The notes beneath the pieces were generated by a model. The model searched no databases, was not told the origin of the DNA, and saw only the letters and a program-made list of their open reading frames with translations. DNA of 22,159 nt from JBAZOJ01 sp041648755. Its GTDB lineage: Bacteria; Planctomycetota; B143-G9. The position numbers and the translations under genes are program-made. Location of the stretch: assembly GCA_041648755.1 (NCBI GenBank), contig JBAZOJ010000031.1, positions 1 through 22,159 of the forward strand, written 5' to 3'. Positions 15,191-22,159 of the stretch are shown piece by piece. The stretch's first letter is position 1, and every line of letters begins with the position of its first letter.

Positions 15191-15919
15191 ATGGAATCCC
15201 TGATCAACTACTTTGGAACACTTGCGCAGGAGGCGATAGGCAGTCGAAGTGCCCTTGCTTTCGCGATAGTGTTCGTAGCAGGATTCCTCGTCTCGCTGAC
15301 TCCGTGCGTGTACCCCGTGATTCCTATCACCGTTGGCTATATCGGCGGAGCCTCGGGAAAATCAAGAATGCACGGCTTTTATCTGTCAGTATCGTACGTG
15401 TTGGGCATGGCGATTGTCTACACTATTCTCGGGACGGTCGTTAACGGGGTGTTCAAGGTTCTGTTCGGGGTCTGGACGAATTCCGTTCTCCTCAATCTGT
15501 TGGTTGGGAACATCTGTCTGCTCTTTGCGCTGTCAATGCTGGGACTTTTCGACCTCAAGATGCCGGAGTTCGTTACACGGCGCCTTCCGATCGGCACCTC
15601 GAAGGGAGGACTGATGGGAGCTTTCATGGTCGGCGCCCTGTCGGCCCTTATCCTCGGCCCGTGTACGACTCCGGCTCTTGGGGCAATCCTGACGCTGTCA
15701 GCCACATCAGCTTCCTGGTTCTATGCGGCAGCACTGATGTTCGTTTTTTCTCTCGGTTTGGGTGTTCTTTTTATCGTTATAGGCACGTTCGCCGGGATCC
15801 TGGCTTCTTTGCCGAAGAGCGGGGCGTGGCTGGTGGCGGTGAAGGTAGGGTTTGGCATCATGCTCCTCTTGACGGCGCAGTACTTCATCTTCACGGCTGG
15901 CAGTAACTACGTGGGTTGA
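15191..15919 (+). CDS. ccdA: CcdA/DsbD-type transmembrane thiol-electron carrier
   Basis: This 242-residue inner-membrane protein moves reducing power from cytoplasmic thioredoxin to thioredoxin-like proteins outside the membrane. Six hydrophobic segments are visible, near residues 21-43, 62-85, 96-120, 137-160, 172-198 and 213-237. The two redox Cys are in SLTPC39VYPVIPIT and LGPC158TTPALGAIL, the standard paired motifs; the flavour is that of the DsbD membrane domain. No periplasmic alpha or gamma domain is attached, so it is the short CcdA form. The ATG at 15191 is chosen for GAGGTG (15179-15184) at six bases; an in-frame GTG at 15182 lies within that site. It is followed 25 bases later by an exported thioredoxin-like gene, its likely partner. 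Strong call. Confidence 0.93.
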   Translation: MESLINYFGTLAQEAIGSRSALAFAIVFVAGFLVSLTPCVYPVIPITVGYIGGASGKSRMHGFYLSVSYVLGMAIVYTILGTVVNGVFKVLFGVWTNSVLLNLLVGNICLLFALSMLGLFDLKMPEFVTRRLPIGTSKGGLMGAFMVGALSALILGPCTTPALGAILTLSATSASWFYAAALMFVFSLGLGVLFIVIGTFAGILASLPKSGAWLVAVKVGFGIMLLLTAQYFIFTAGSNYVG

Positions 15920-15944
15920 ACCGGGTAACTGGAAAGGAAAAGAG

Positions 15945-16502
15945 ATGAAAACTCTGAAAATACTCCTCCTGGTCGCGCTGCTGCTTCCCTTAGCTATGGC
16001 AAATCGGTTCGCTTCCTCCGAAGACAAGAAGGAAGAGAAGCCGAAGGTCGGCTCGCAGGTCGGAGAGGTTGCACCTGCTTTCACACTGGAAGATATCGAG
16101 GGCAACAATGTCGCTCTCTCCGATTTCAAGGACAAGAAAGCGGTCATGCTGGTGTTCTGGTATATCGGATGTCCCAGTTGCAGGGCTGAAGTTCCCGAGT
16201 TGGTGAAGATGGAAAAGGACTTCGCGGCAAAGGGCCTCAAAATACTGGCGCTCAACGTCTACGACGCGCGGGACAAGCTGAAGAAGTTTGCCAAGGACAA
16301 GGAGATCAACTACACCATCCTCCTCGACACGAAGCAGGATGTCTCCGGCAGCTACAAAGTCGTCGGGGTGCCGAACAACATCCTCGTTGACATGAAGGGA
16401 ATCGTTCGCTACAACGATTTTTCGTTGCCCGGCGAAAAGACGATAAAGTCCTATCTTCCACCGGAAGAGAAGAAGGATGAGAAGCCGGGCGACAAGAAGT
16501 AG
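15945..16502 (+). CDS. Exported TlpA/ResA-like thiol-disulfide oxidoreductase
   Basis: This 185-residue protein has a signal peptide (MKTLKILLLVALLLPLAMA) and an AhpC/TSA-type thioredoxin fold beginning at VGEVAPAFTLEDIEGN. The active site is C76-P-S-C79 within FWYIGCPSCRAEVPEL, and VVGVPNNILVD supplies the cis-Pro loop. Members of this family reduce disulfides outside the membrane, for example in apocytochrome c maturation, taking electrons from CcdA. GGAAAGGA lies a few bases before the ATG. Charged Lys/Glu tracts flank the fold on both sides (SSEDKKEEKPK near 25-35 and PEEKKDEKPGDKK at the end). It is 25 bases after ccdA, surely in the same operon. It could serve cytochrome c biogenesis or general disulfide reduction; no cytochrome genes are in view to decide. 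Confidence 0.92.
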   Translation: MKTLKILLLVALLLPLAMANRFASSEDKKEEKPKVGSQVGEVAPAFTLEDIEGNNVALSDFKDKKAVMLVFWYIGCPSCRAEVPELVKMEKDFAAKGLKILALNVYDARDKLKKFAKDKEINYTILLDTKQDVSGSYKVVGVPNNILVDMKGIVRYNDFSLPGEKTIKSYLPPEEKKDEKPGDKK

Positions 16503-16542
16503 CCGGTCGCTCGAAGTTGCTTTCTTTCGAGCAGGGCTCGTG

Positions 16543-16548
16543 TATACT
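16543..16548 (+). promoter_or_regulatory. Possible internal promoter for trxA
   Basis: TATACT, five of six matches to TATAAT and preceded directly by TG, lies 100 bases before the trxA start. No good -35 at 16-18 bases is visible. It would give thioredoxin its own transcript with a leader of about 94 bases, separate from or additional to read-through from the upstream redox genes. Confidence 0.4.
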
Positions 16549-16612
16549 ACTTGTGTCCGCGGTTGAGCCCGTGCGAAGTCGGGTGACCAGCGGCAATAGG
16601 CATGATTATCAA

Positions 16613-16626
16613 CTGCCGAAGGGCAG
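16613..16626 (+). promoter_or_regulatory. Short hairpin before the trxA ribosome-binding site
   Basis: CTGCC (16613-16617), loop GAAG, GGCAG (16622-16626), a 5-bp perfect stem seven bases before the AAGGAAGGAG ribosome site (16633-16641). It could shape translation initiation, but such short stems also occur by chance. Confidence 0.3.
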
Positions 16627-16648
16627 CTTGGAAAGGAAGGAGCAAGAA

Positions 16649-16987
16649 ATGTCCGAGATTACACACGTCAGCGATGCGGATTTCGAGACCGCGATACTCA
16701 AGCACTCAGGAGTGGCGCTCGTTGACTTTTACGCCGATTGGTGTGGCCCGTGTCGAATGCTGGGCCCCGTTATCGAGCAACTGGCAAAGGAATACTCTGC
16801 CAAGCCTGAGGATAACGTCAGGTTTGTGAAAGTCAATGTCGACGAGGCACGAGCCACGGCGACTCGCTTTGGCATCCGGGCGGTGCCGACGATGATCGTC
16901 TTCAAGAGCGGAACCGAAGCGGAGAGGTTGCTCGGGTTCAAACCGGCCGGGGAAATTCGCTCCATCATCGAGAAGCATCGCAAATAG
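16649..16987 (+). CDS. trxA: Thioredoxin
   Basis: This 112-residue cytoplasmic thioredoxin reduces protein disulfides and is the normal electron donor to CcdA. FYADWCGPCRML carries the active-site C32 and C35, matching E. coli numbering. KVNVDEARATATRFGIRAVPTMIVFKSG contains the cis-Pro, and the C-terminal helix follows. The length is normal. The ATG at 16649 is preceded at seven bases by a strong AAGGAAGGAG (about 16633-16641); open frame upstream of it has no start with a ribosome site. The gene follows the exported thioredoxin gene by 146 bases, has a possible promoter of its own, and ends at a strong terminator. With ccdA and the exported thioredoxin it makes a complete cytoplasm-to-outside electron relay. 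Confidence 0.97.
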   Translation: MSEITHVSDADFETAILKHSGVALVDFYADWCGPCRMLGPVIEQLAKEYSAKPEDNVRFVKVNVDEARATATRFGIRAVPTMIVFKSGTEAERLLGFKPAGEIRSIIEKHRK

Positions 16988-17005
16988 GCAACGCAGGCAC
17001 AATAC

Positions 17006-17037
17006 ACGGGGCACCCTCAGAGGTGCCCCGTTTTTTT
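17006..17037 (+). terminator. Strong intrinsic terminator after trxA
   Basis: CGGGGCACC (17007-17015) pairs perfectly with GGTGCCCCG (17022-17030) around a six-base loop, with an outer A-T pair (17006/17031), and is followed by seven T (17031-17037). It closes the redox cluster. Confidence 0.95.
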
Positions 17038-17113
17038 GCAGCCCCAACCGTTGCGCCAGTTACCAGAAAGTTGTTGGGAAGGGCGTTTCCGCGAGCGTAC
17101 GGAAAAGTTTTTG

Positions 17114-17141
17114 TTGACAAACGAGGTATGGTAGATATAGT
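17114..17141 (+). promoter_or_regulatory. Sigma-70-type promoter for the CFI-box surface protein
   Basis: A consensus TTGACA (17114-17119), a 16-base spacer, then TATAGT (17136-17141), five of six matches. This is the only promoter in the window with a perfect -35 box. The leader would be about 48 bases and ends in GGAGGA (17185-17190) five bases before the ATG. Confidence 0.8.
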
Positions 17142-17195
17142 TGCCCGTTACGATAGAGACCGTTTGGCTGCGGCCACGGCAAGCGGAGGAAGCCT

Positions 17196-19067
17196 ATGTC
17201 TTCGGCCCGCATTTTGTTTGTCTGCCTCTCTTGTGTAATCCTACTGCTGGCATGCAGCGTGTGCCGGAATCGCGCTGCTCTGGCCGTGACATACTCGGTT
17301 ACGGTGGCCTCGGAGTACGGGACAACCATTCCCCCCGTTGGGGTAAGCGTTTTCCAGAGCGGCGTCACTGTGTTTTGCACTGCTGAGCAGTACTTTCAGG
17401 AAAGCCCTGGGGTCAGGTACTACTGCACCGGCTGGACCGGCTCTGGAAGCGCGCCCGCAACCGGAACGACAAACTCGTTCTACTTCCAGATTTTGGCCAA
17501 TTCGAGCGTGGCTTTCCAGTGGGCTAAGTACTTTGAACTGTCGGTTCTCTGCGCGCTGGATATCCCTTGCATACCGGCTTTAGGAGCCTCTTACTATCCC
17601 GACGGAACTGCGATTAATCTGGGTGCGCCGCTGTTTGTGGATGGGAAGCGATTCGATGGCAGCGGAGGAACAGGCGTCATCGCCTCCAGCGGTGCATTCG
17701 CTATTTCCATCCTTCTTACAGCCCCTTCTTCGGTGACATGGTTCTACCGCGACGCCGAATTCACACCCACCCCGATGTTCAGCAATCTGCCCATCACCAT
17801 CGACAATTCCCCGCTCGTTGGTAAGTACACTTGCATCACGATTGACCCCAACAACGGATTCCCGGCAGTCTCGTACTTCGACGAGCAGAACGGCTACCTG
17901 AAGTACGCCTACTTTAACGGTGCAAACTGGGTCATCGAGACTGCGGATTCCTCCCTGCTTGTCGGACAGTACACCAAGCTGATATTCGACGACCAGAAGT
18001 CGCCGGTTATCCTCTATTACTCATTCGGCTACGCCGATCTCAAGATCGCCCGCAAGGACATCGAAGGAAACTGGTATAACGACATCGTCGATGCTGCCGG
18101 CTTTGTCGGCCAGTACTGCGATATCACACCCCTGCCTGGTTCACGGTTGGGCGTCTCATACTACGATGCCACCAATGGAGATCTCTGCTACCGCGAATAC
18201 CAGGATGGTTTCTGGACCCCCTCGCCACATCTGGCCCTTGACTCCGTAGGCAACGTTGGCACCTACACAGCCATCGCAACCAACCCGATTACCGGCGAAC
18301 CGGCCATTGCTTACAGGAACGAGACCGACAGTACCCCATACTTCATCTATCGGTCCGAAGGAGCTTGGATTAAGAGCCAGATCAGTAGTATCGCCGGTAC
18401 TGGCTATTTTATCGACCTCGCGTTCAACGCCGACGGTACGCCCTTCGTCGTCTTTCAGGATTTCCGCAATTCACCTCGCACAATTGACGTGATCCTTGCG
18501 CAGCAGGCAGGCAATGTCTGGATCAACCGGGTCGTGCAGTCAAGCGGGGATGCAGGCTTCTACAACAGCCTTGTCATCGATGCCGCTGGCTTCCCTCACA
18601 TTTCTTACTATGACGACAGTTCGCTGGGCCTGAGATACACTTTCTGGAATGGCAAGTTCTGGGTGAGCGAGATGCTCGATACGGCTGGGCTTCATGTCGG
18701 GCGCTTTGGCTCCCTTGTGCTCGATAGAGACGGATTGCCACAATTCGTCTACTGGGCGGATGACACGCTTAGATATCAAAAGGCTTCCGGGTGGGGTCCG
18801 GTCACTCTGACTCCCACGGTTCCGACTGAACAGAATGAGAATGTCGGAAATGTTGGCGGCGGTGGCGGTTGTTTCATTGCTACAGCGGCATTCGGATCCT
18901 ATGCATCAAGCGCTGTGCGGGGTCTTTGCAGGGAAAGAGACCTGCATGTTTCGGCATCAAACCTCGGAACCGGGCTCGTCTCGCTCTACTACCATGTCTC
19001 TCCGAGCATAGCAGCCGGACTTGACTCCAGCTCGGCTCTGCTCCTCGTGCGACGGCTTCTTGAGTAG
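17196..19067 (+). CDS. Exported mosaic protein: two beta-repeats, seven propeller repeats, CFI-box C-terminus
   Basis: This 623-residue protein starts with an export signal; ILLLAC20S could be a lipobox, or cleavage may occur near ALA at about residue 30. Two beta-repeats of about 80 residues follow, recalling divergent InlB-type B-repeats, the first with GVRYYCTGWTGSGSAPATG and ending VAFQWAKYF. Residues about 205-541 hold seven repeats of about 48 residues, with the consensus VGxYxxLxxDxxGxPxIsYYD, then LxYAxxxGxxW; seven copies fit a seven-bladed beta propeller. Residues 559-623 begin at CFIATAAFGS after a Gly5 stretch, and form the short CFI-box-CTERM domain, a named C-terminal domain of unknown role on bacterial exported proteins. 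It has its own consensus promoter and no enzyme motif. It is related in two modules to the next gene. I infer a surface or secreted binding protein. Confidence 0.85.
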   Translation: MSSARILFVCLSCVILLLACSVCRNRAALAVTYSVTVASEYGTTIPPVGVSVFQSGVTVFCTAEQYFQESPGVRYYCTGWTGSGSAPATGTTNSFYFQILANSSVAFQWAKYFELSVLCALDIPCIPALGASYYPDGTAINLGAPLFVDGKRFDGSGGTGVIASSGAFAISILLTAPSSVTWFYRDAEFTPTPMFSNLPITIDNSPLVGKYTCITIDPNNGFPAVSYFDEQNGYLKYAYFNGANWVIETADSSLLVGQYTKLIFDDQKSPVILYYSFGYADLKIARKDIEGNWYNDIVDAAGFVGQYCDITPLPGSRLGVSYYDATNGDLCYREYQDGFWTPSPHLALDSVGNVGTYTAIATNPITGEPAIAYRNETDSTPYFIYRSEGAWIKSQISSIAGTGYFIDLAFNADGTPFVVFQDFRNSPRTIDVILAQQAGNVWINRVVQSSGDAGFYNSLVIDAAGFPHISYYDDSSLGLRYTFWNGKFWVSEMLDTAGLHVGRFGSLVLDRDGLPQFVYWADDTLRYQKASGWGPVTLTPTVPTEQNENVGNVGGGGGCFIATAAFGSYASSAVRGLCRERDLHVSASNLGTGLVSLYYHVSPSIAAGLDSSSALLLVRRLLE

Positions 19068-19144
19068 GGTTTTTGAAACAGTTGCCTCTCGATGGCCACT
19101 ATTGTAAGGATGCTTAGCTTGGTCATATTCGAAAGGAGTCAACC

Positions 19145-22100
19145 GTGAAGCGTTGGCTGTTGATCTTGGCCGTTGTTCTTGCTTTCGCCGCGTCGAGCGT
19201 GTCGATATCGCCTTCCTACGCCGAGCAGTTGCTGCTGCTCGATTCCCATGCCAACAAGCCGCTGGATGCCAACAAGGGCATTTTTACCGGGCTTGGCTTC
19301 ACCACTGTTTCTCGCGCTGACGTTTTCAGCGATGTATCTAAGCTCACCAATATCAACGCGTACCGCGTTTCAGTTCTTTACCAGTTCCGTGATGGTTGGG
19401 GCTGGAGCGGCTATCAGGGCCAGAAAGTGCCTGACTGGTGCGCCACCATTCTCAAGAACTACGTAAACAATGGCGGTATCTTGATCGGCACCGGTACGGG
19501 CGAGATTTCCGGCGACACGCGCTGGAATCCCGAACAGAACGACCAGAACTGGCTCGATGTTTTCCACCTGATTGTCGGAACGCCTTCGGACTTGTGGATT
19601 TCGTTCTCCCCGTGGCCTGTCCGCGTAACGACCGGTCAGGAGAACCACCCGATAGTGAACGGGCGATATGCCGCCTACAGCGGGACGACATCGACTACCG
19701 GCTCGTCGGACATGGAAGGCGCGTGGCCGAAAGTGTCGGACGGTACGATAGACGTATTCCAAGTGCAGGGTGGGACTTACGGCGGTAACGGCACGTGGTT
19801 CAGCATGGTGACGGTGTACCGCCGCACCGATAACAAGGGAACGGCCATATGGTGGAACGGCAATGCGTCAGCGTTCTACCCCGGGCTGACAGCGTGGACA
19901 AACGATATGATGACTGGCGCGTTTCAGAACATGATGTACTGGTGCCTTGGACTGGCCGGATACGACCTCTTTGTGTTTACTGACGCTGAAGCGCCTTTGA
20001 TCGGTGCTCCGCAGCCTCCAGTTGGCCAGAATCCTCTGCCGAGACAGACCAGTGTTACATGTGCGGTGGTATCCCCCTGGGCCTACGCGGGCATTACTGA
20101 CACCCGTTACAGGTGCACTGGTTGGAGTGGGGATGGAACTGTTGTTCCCGCCTCCGGGACTGGCAGCACGGTTTCGTTTCCTCTGTCGGGAGATGCCAGC
20201 ATTACATGGCACTGGACCAAGGAATACCTGATCGCTATTACAAGCGCTCAGTCAATCGGATCTCCAGCGACGGAATTCAGCCAGTGGCAGCAGGTGGGCT
20301 CCACAGCCAATCTTACTACGAGCCGGTTCGTGGCTACCGGTGACCCCGATGTGGGTTGGCGGCTTTCAGGTTGGTTTGGCACTGGCTCGGTGCCGGAGAG
20401 CGGAGTATGGGGGTACACCGATACTCCCGTCATCACTTTCATATGCACTGGTACTGGCTCGATCGAGTGGCAGTGGACCCAGCAGTTCAGGCTGCAAGTG
20501 CTCAATCCCAGGCAGATTGGCGTTCCGTCACCTCCTCCTGGGGACAACTTCTTCGACTCCAACGACAACGTACTGGCAACCGTTCAGAACAGCGTTTACC
20601 AGACATCCGGAGTCAGGTACGTCAGCAGCGGGTTCCTGGGTACGGGCGCCGTTCCAGTCGGCGGTCAGACCAATTCAGTGACCTTCGTTCTCTATACGCC
20701 TTCCACCATCACATGGCAGTGGCAGAACGAGTATCGTTTGGACATCACGAATCCCACAGGCCTGGGATCTCCAAATCCGGCTGAGGGATACTACTGGTAT
20801 CCGCAAGACACTGTTGTGGTCGCGCGCATAACATCGCCGGTTGCATCAGGCGGAAAGAACTACCTTGCGGTCGGATACTACCTCAATGGAAATGCCATTT
20901 TCTTCGATAATACGACCAATCCATCAATCACGCTGACGATGTCCGGACCCAACTCGATAAAGTGGATCGTCCAGCCTTCTGACATCACCTTGGAGATTAT
21001 CTCCTCGCAGGGCAGCCCTATCCCCGCCGCCGGGACCTACACGAAGCTCTATAACGACACTATCGCCCTCTCCGTGGAATCCCCCATTCCTGGTGCCGAG
21101 GACGGAGTAAGATACATGTGCACCGGATTCTCTGCAACGGGTGAAGGACTCCCCAGGAACTATTCGGGCGTTCCCGGAAACGATGGGTCTGTCGACTTCT
21201 CTTACACATTCCGGATACGCACCAATCCGACCACGGTTACCTGGAACTGGACCACTCAATACCTGTTGACTATCCAGTCATCCCTGGCCAGCGTTCCCTC
21301 GTACCCCGCCCTGGGGTCTCACTGGATGGATGCCGGCATCGACGTCAACGCCAGCGTTCCTCCCTTTATCCCGGGCTGGAAGTCGGATGGTTACTCAGTG
21401 ATCCTCGGTGACATTCCAGAGTCTTCACGCAATTTCGTGACATTCGCCATGGACGCCCCTGTCACGATCATGTGGAATTGGTCGCACAGAGATCTGCCCG
21501 CTATCTTTCCAATCACTGGCAACATCCAGACCATTACCCCCGTCGACCCGGACTGGGGCAGGTACTGCAGCTTGGCAGTGGATCCACTGACCAACGAACC
21601 TTTCATCGCTTATTACCGCACATATCCCGACGGTGGCGGCTCGCTCTATTGCACTCACTTCGATGGCATCGAGTGGGTTACGGAACTTGTCGACGGCCGG
21701 GGTGTCGCTTCGGCGAAGACCGAGTATGCCGCTGGCCTTCCCGATATGGGAACTTACGCGTCCTTGGCGCTTGACAGCAATGGTCGGCCGCACATCGCGT
21801 ATTTCGATGCCGTGGACAAAGTCCTTCGCTATGCTCATCGCACCGTAGAAGGAAGCTGGCTGCTTCAGACGGTCGATGACGGCGGAGCAACAAACGCTCA
21901 AGTCGGCGAATATTGCTCGCTTGTCCTGAACAAGTTCAACGAGCCCAATATTGCCTACTACAACCGGACTAATGGTAACCTCATGCTCGCAAAGCTCAGT
22001 GAAGCGGGCTGGACCATCGAGTCTCCAGCATTCCAGGGCAACATCGGTTCCTACGCGCGAATTGCCCTTGATCCAATTTCTCAGCGGCCGCGAATTGCCT

Positions 22101-22159
22101 ATCGTGACAACGACCGGAACGCGCTGGTTTTCGCCTATTTCGACGGGGCTGACTGGGTG
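19145..22159 (+). CDS. Large exported mosaic protein, amidotransferase-like N-domain, six beta-repeats, propeller; 3' end missing
   Basis: The frame is open for 1005 codons from the GTG at 19145 and runs off the window without a stop. GTG is chosen because AAAGGAG (19132-19138) lies six bases before it and it starts a clear signal peptide (MKRWLLILAVVLAFAASSVS, cut near SYA). Residues about 28-280 resemble a class I glutamine amidotransferase/ThuA-like fold (a LLLLDSH strand, then YVNNGGILIGTGTGE and HPIVNG) but I see no catalytic Cys-His-Glu set. Residues about 280-785 are six tandem beta-repeats of about 85 residues, each ending in a WxW-x3-Y/F motif (ITWHWTKEY, IEWQWTQQF, ITWQWQNEY, VTWNWTTQY); copies 4 and 6 are more divergent. 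From about residue 800, four propeller blades like those of the preceding gene begin (SLALDSNGRPHIAYFDA). The 77-base gap before it shows only a weak TTGCCT/TGTAAG pair. Confidence 0.85.
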   Translation, partial: MKRWLLILAVVLAFAASSVSISPSYAEQLLLLDSHANKPLDANKGIFTGLGFTTVSRADVFSDVSKLTNINAYRVSVLYQFRDGWGWSGYQGQKVPDWCATILKNYVNNGGILIGTGTGEISGDTRWNPEQNDQNWLDVFHLIVGTPSDLWISFSPWPVRVTTGQENHPIVNGRYAAYSGTTSTTGSSDMEGAWPKVSDGTIDVFQVQGGTYGGNGTWFSMVTVYRRTDNKGTAIWWNGNASAFYPGLTAWTNDMMTGAFQNMMYWCLGLAGYDLFVFTDAEAPLIGAPQPPVGQNPLPRQTSVTCAVVSPWAYAGITDTRYRCTGWSGDGTVVPASGTGSTVSFPLSGDASITWHWTKEYLIAITSAQSIGSPATEFSQWQQVGSTANLTTSRFVATGDPDVGWRLSGWFGTGSVPESGVWGYTDTPVITFICTGTGSIEWQWTQQFRLQVLNPRQIGVPSPPPGDNFFDSNDNVLATVQNSVYQTSGVRYVSSGFLGTGAVPVGGQTNSVTFVLYTPSTITWQWQNEYRLDITNPTGLGSPNPAEGYYWYPQDTVVVARITSPVASGGKNYLAVGYYLNGNAIFFDNTTNPSITLTMSGPNSIKWIVQPSDITLEIISSQGSPIPAAGTYTKLYNDTIALSVESPIPGAEDGVRYMCTGFSATGEGLPRNYSGVPGNDGSVDFSYTFRIRTNPTTVTWNWTTQYLLTIQSSLASVPSYPALGSHWMDAGIDVNASVPPFIPGWKSDGYSVILGDIPESSRNFVTFAMDAPVTIMWNWSHRDLPAIFPITGNIQTITPVDPDWGRYCSLAVDPLTNEPFIAYYRTYPDGGGSLYCTHFDGIEWVTELVDGRGVASAKTEYAAGLPDMGTYASLALDSNGRPHIAYFDAVDKVLRYAHRTVEGSWLLQTVDDGGATNAQVGEYCSLVLNKFNEPNIAYYNRTNGNLMLAKLSEAGWTIESPAFQGNIGSYARIALDPISQRPRIAYRDNDRNALVFAYFDGADWV

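Noticed and set aside
15121..15444. Open frame starting right after the ccdA promoter
   Set aside because: It is Arg-rich, overlaps ccdA out of frame and begins in a hairpin leader; no ribosome site, so it is not a credible leader peptide.
15707..16255. Minus-strand open frame of 182 codons
   Set aside because: It is antisense to ccdA and the exported thioredoxin, both with catalytic motifs.
16549..16648. Riboswitch in the trxA leader
   Set aside because: Only one 5-bp stem and a loose CCCG/CGGG pair are visible; nothing matches a riboswitch class I know.
19980..21500. DNA-level tandem repeat or CRISPR
   Set aside because: The repetition is at protein level (units of about 85 residues) with divergent DNA; there are no short direct repeats with spacers.

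Overview
The window looks like chromosomal DNA from an uncultivated free-living bacterium. It is gene-dense, and most genes lie on the plus strand. It has ordinary TATAAT-type (sigma-70-like) promoters, Shine-Dalgarno sites, intrinsic terminators and lipoproteins with lipoboxes. The mix of genes resembles large-genome, envelope-rich lineages such as Planctomycetes and neighbouring candidate phyla: a proline-tRNA ligase of the archaeal/eukaryal-like class, an FHA protein, exported HEAT/TPR solenoids, and a CFI-box C-terminal tail. No marker here fixes the phylum, so this placement is a weak inference. I saw no rRNA, tRNA, CRISPR array, insertion sequence or phage gene.

Layout. 2-1033: 3' part of proS. 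1078-2232: an FHA domain fused to a kinase-like domain that has lost its catalytic residues. 2290-4017: an exported protein with Sm/SH3-like barrels, TPRs and a DnaJ-like zinc knuckle pair, closed by a strong terminator. 4111-4578: a small zinc-binding protein. 4635-6104: guaB. 6146-9496: a very large lipoprotein, convergent with an exported HEAT-repeat protein on the minus strand (9518-12100). The HEAT gene shares a compact bidirectional promoter with a divergent exported helical protein that ends in a calcium-binding repeat (12143-14434). A DUF4410-like lipoprotein follows (14479-15024).

15191-16987 is a thiol-redox cluster: a CcdA/DsbD-type membrane electron carrier, an exported TlpA/ResA-like thioredoxin and cytoplasmic thioredoxin, ended by a terminator at 17006-17037. 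In the usual CcdA scheme, electrons pass from cytoplasmic thioredoxin through CcdA to the exported thioredoxin, and all three parts are present here. The end of the window holds two related mosaic surface proteins. The first (17196-19067) has two beta-repeats, seven propeller repeats and a CFI-box tail. The second (19145 to the window end, incomplete) has an amidotransferase-like N-terminal domain, six beta-repeats and at least four propeller blades of the same kind.

The parts most likely to be undescribed are the exported solenoid group (6146-15024), the FHA-pseudokinase with its exported neighbour (1078-4017), and the modular surface protein pair. Everything here was read by eye; family names without a catalytic signature are inferences.
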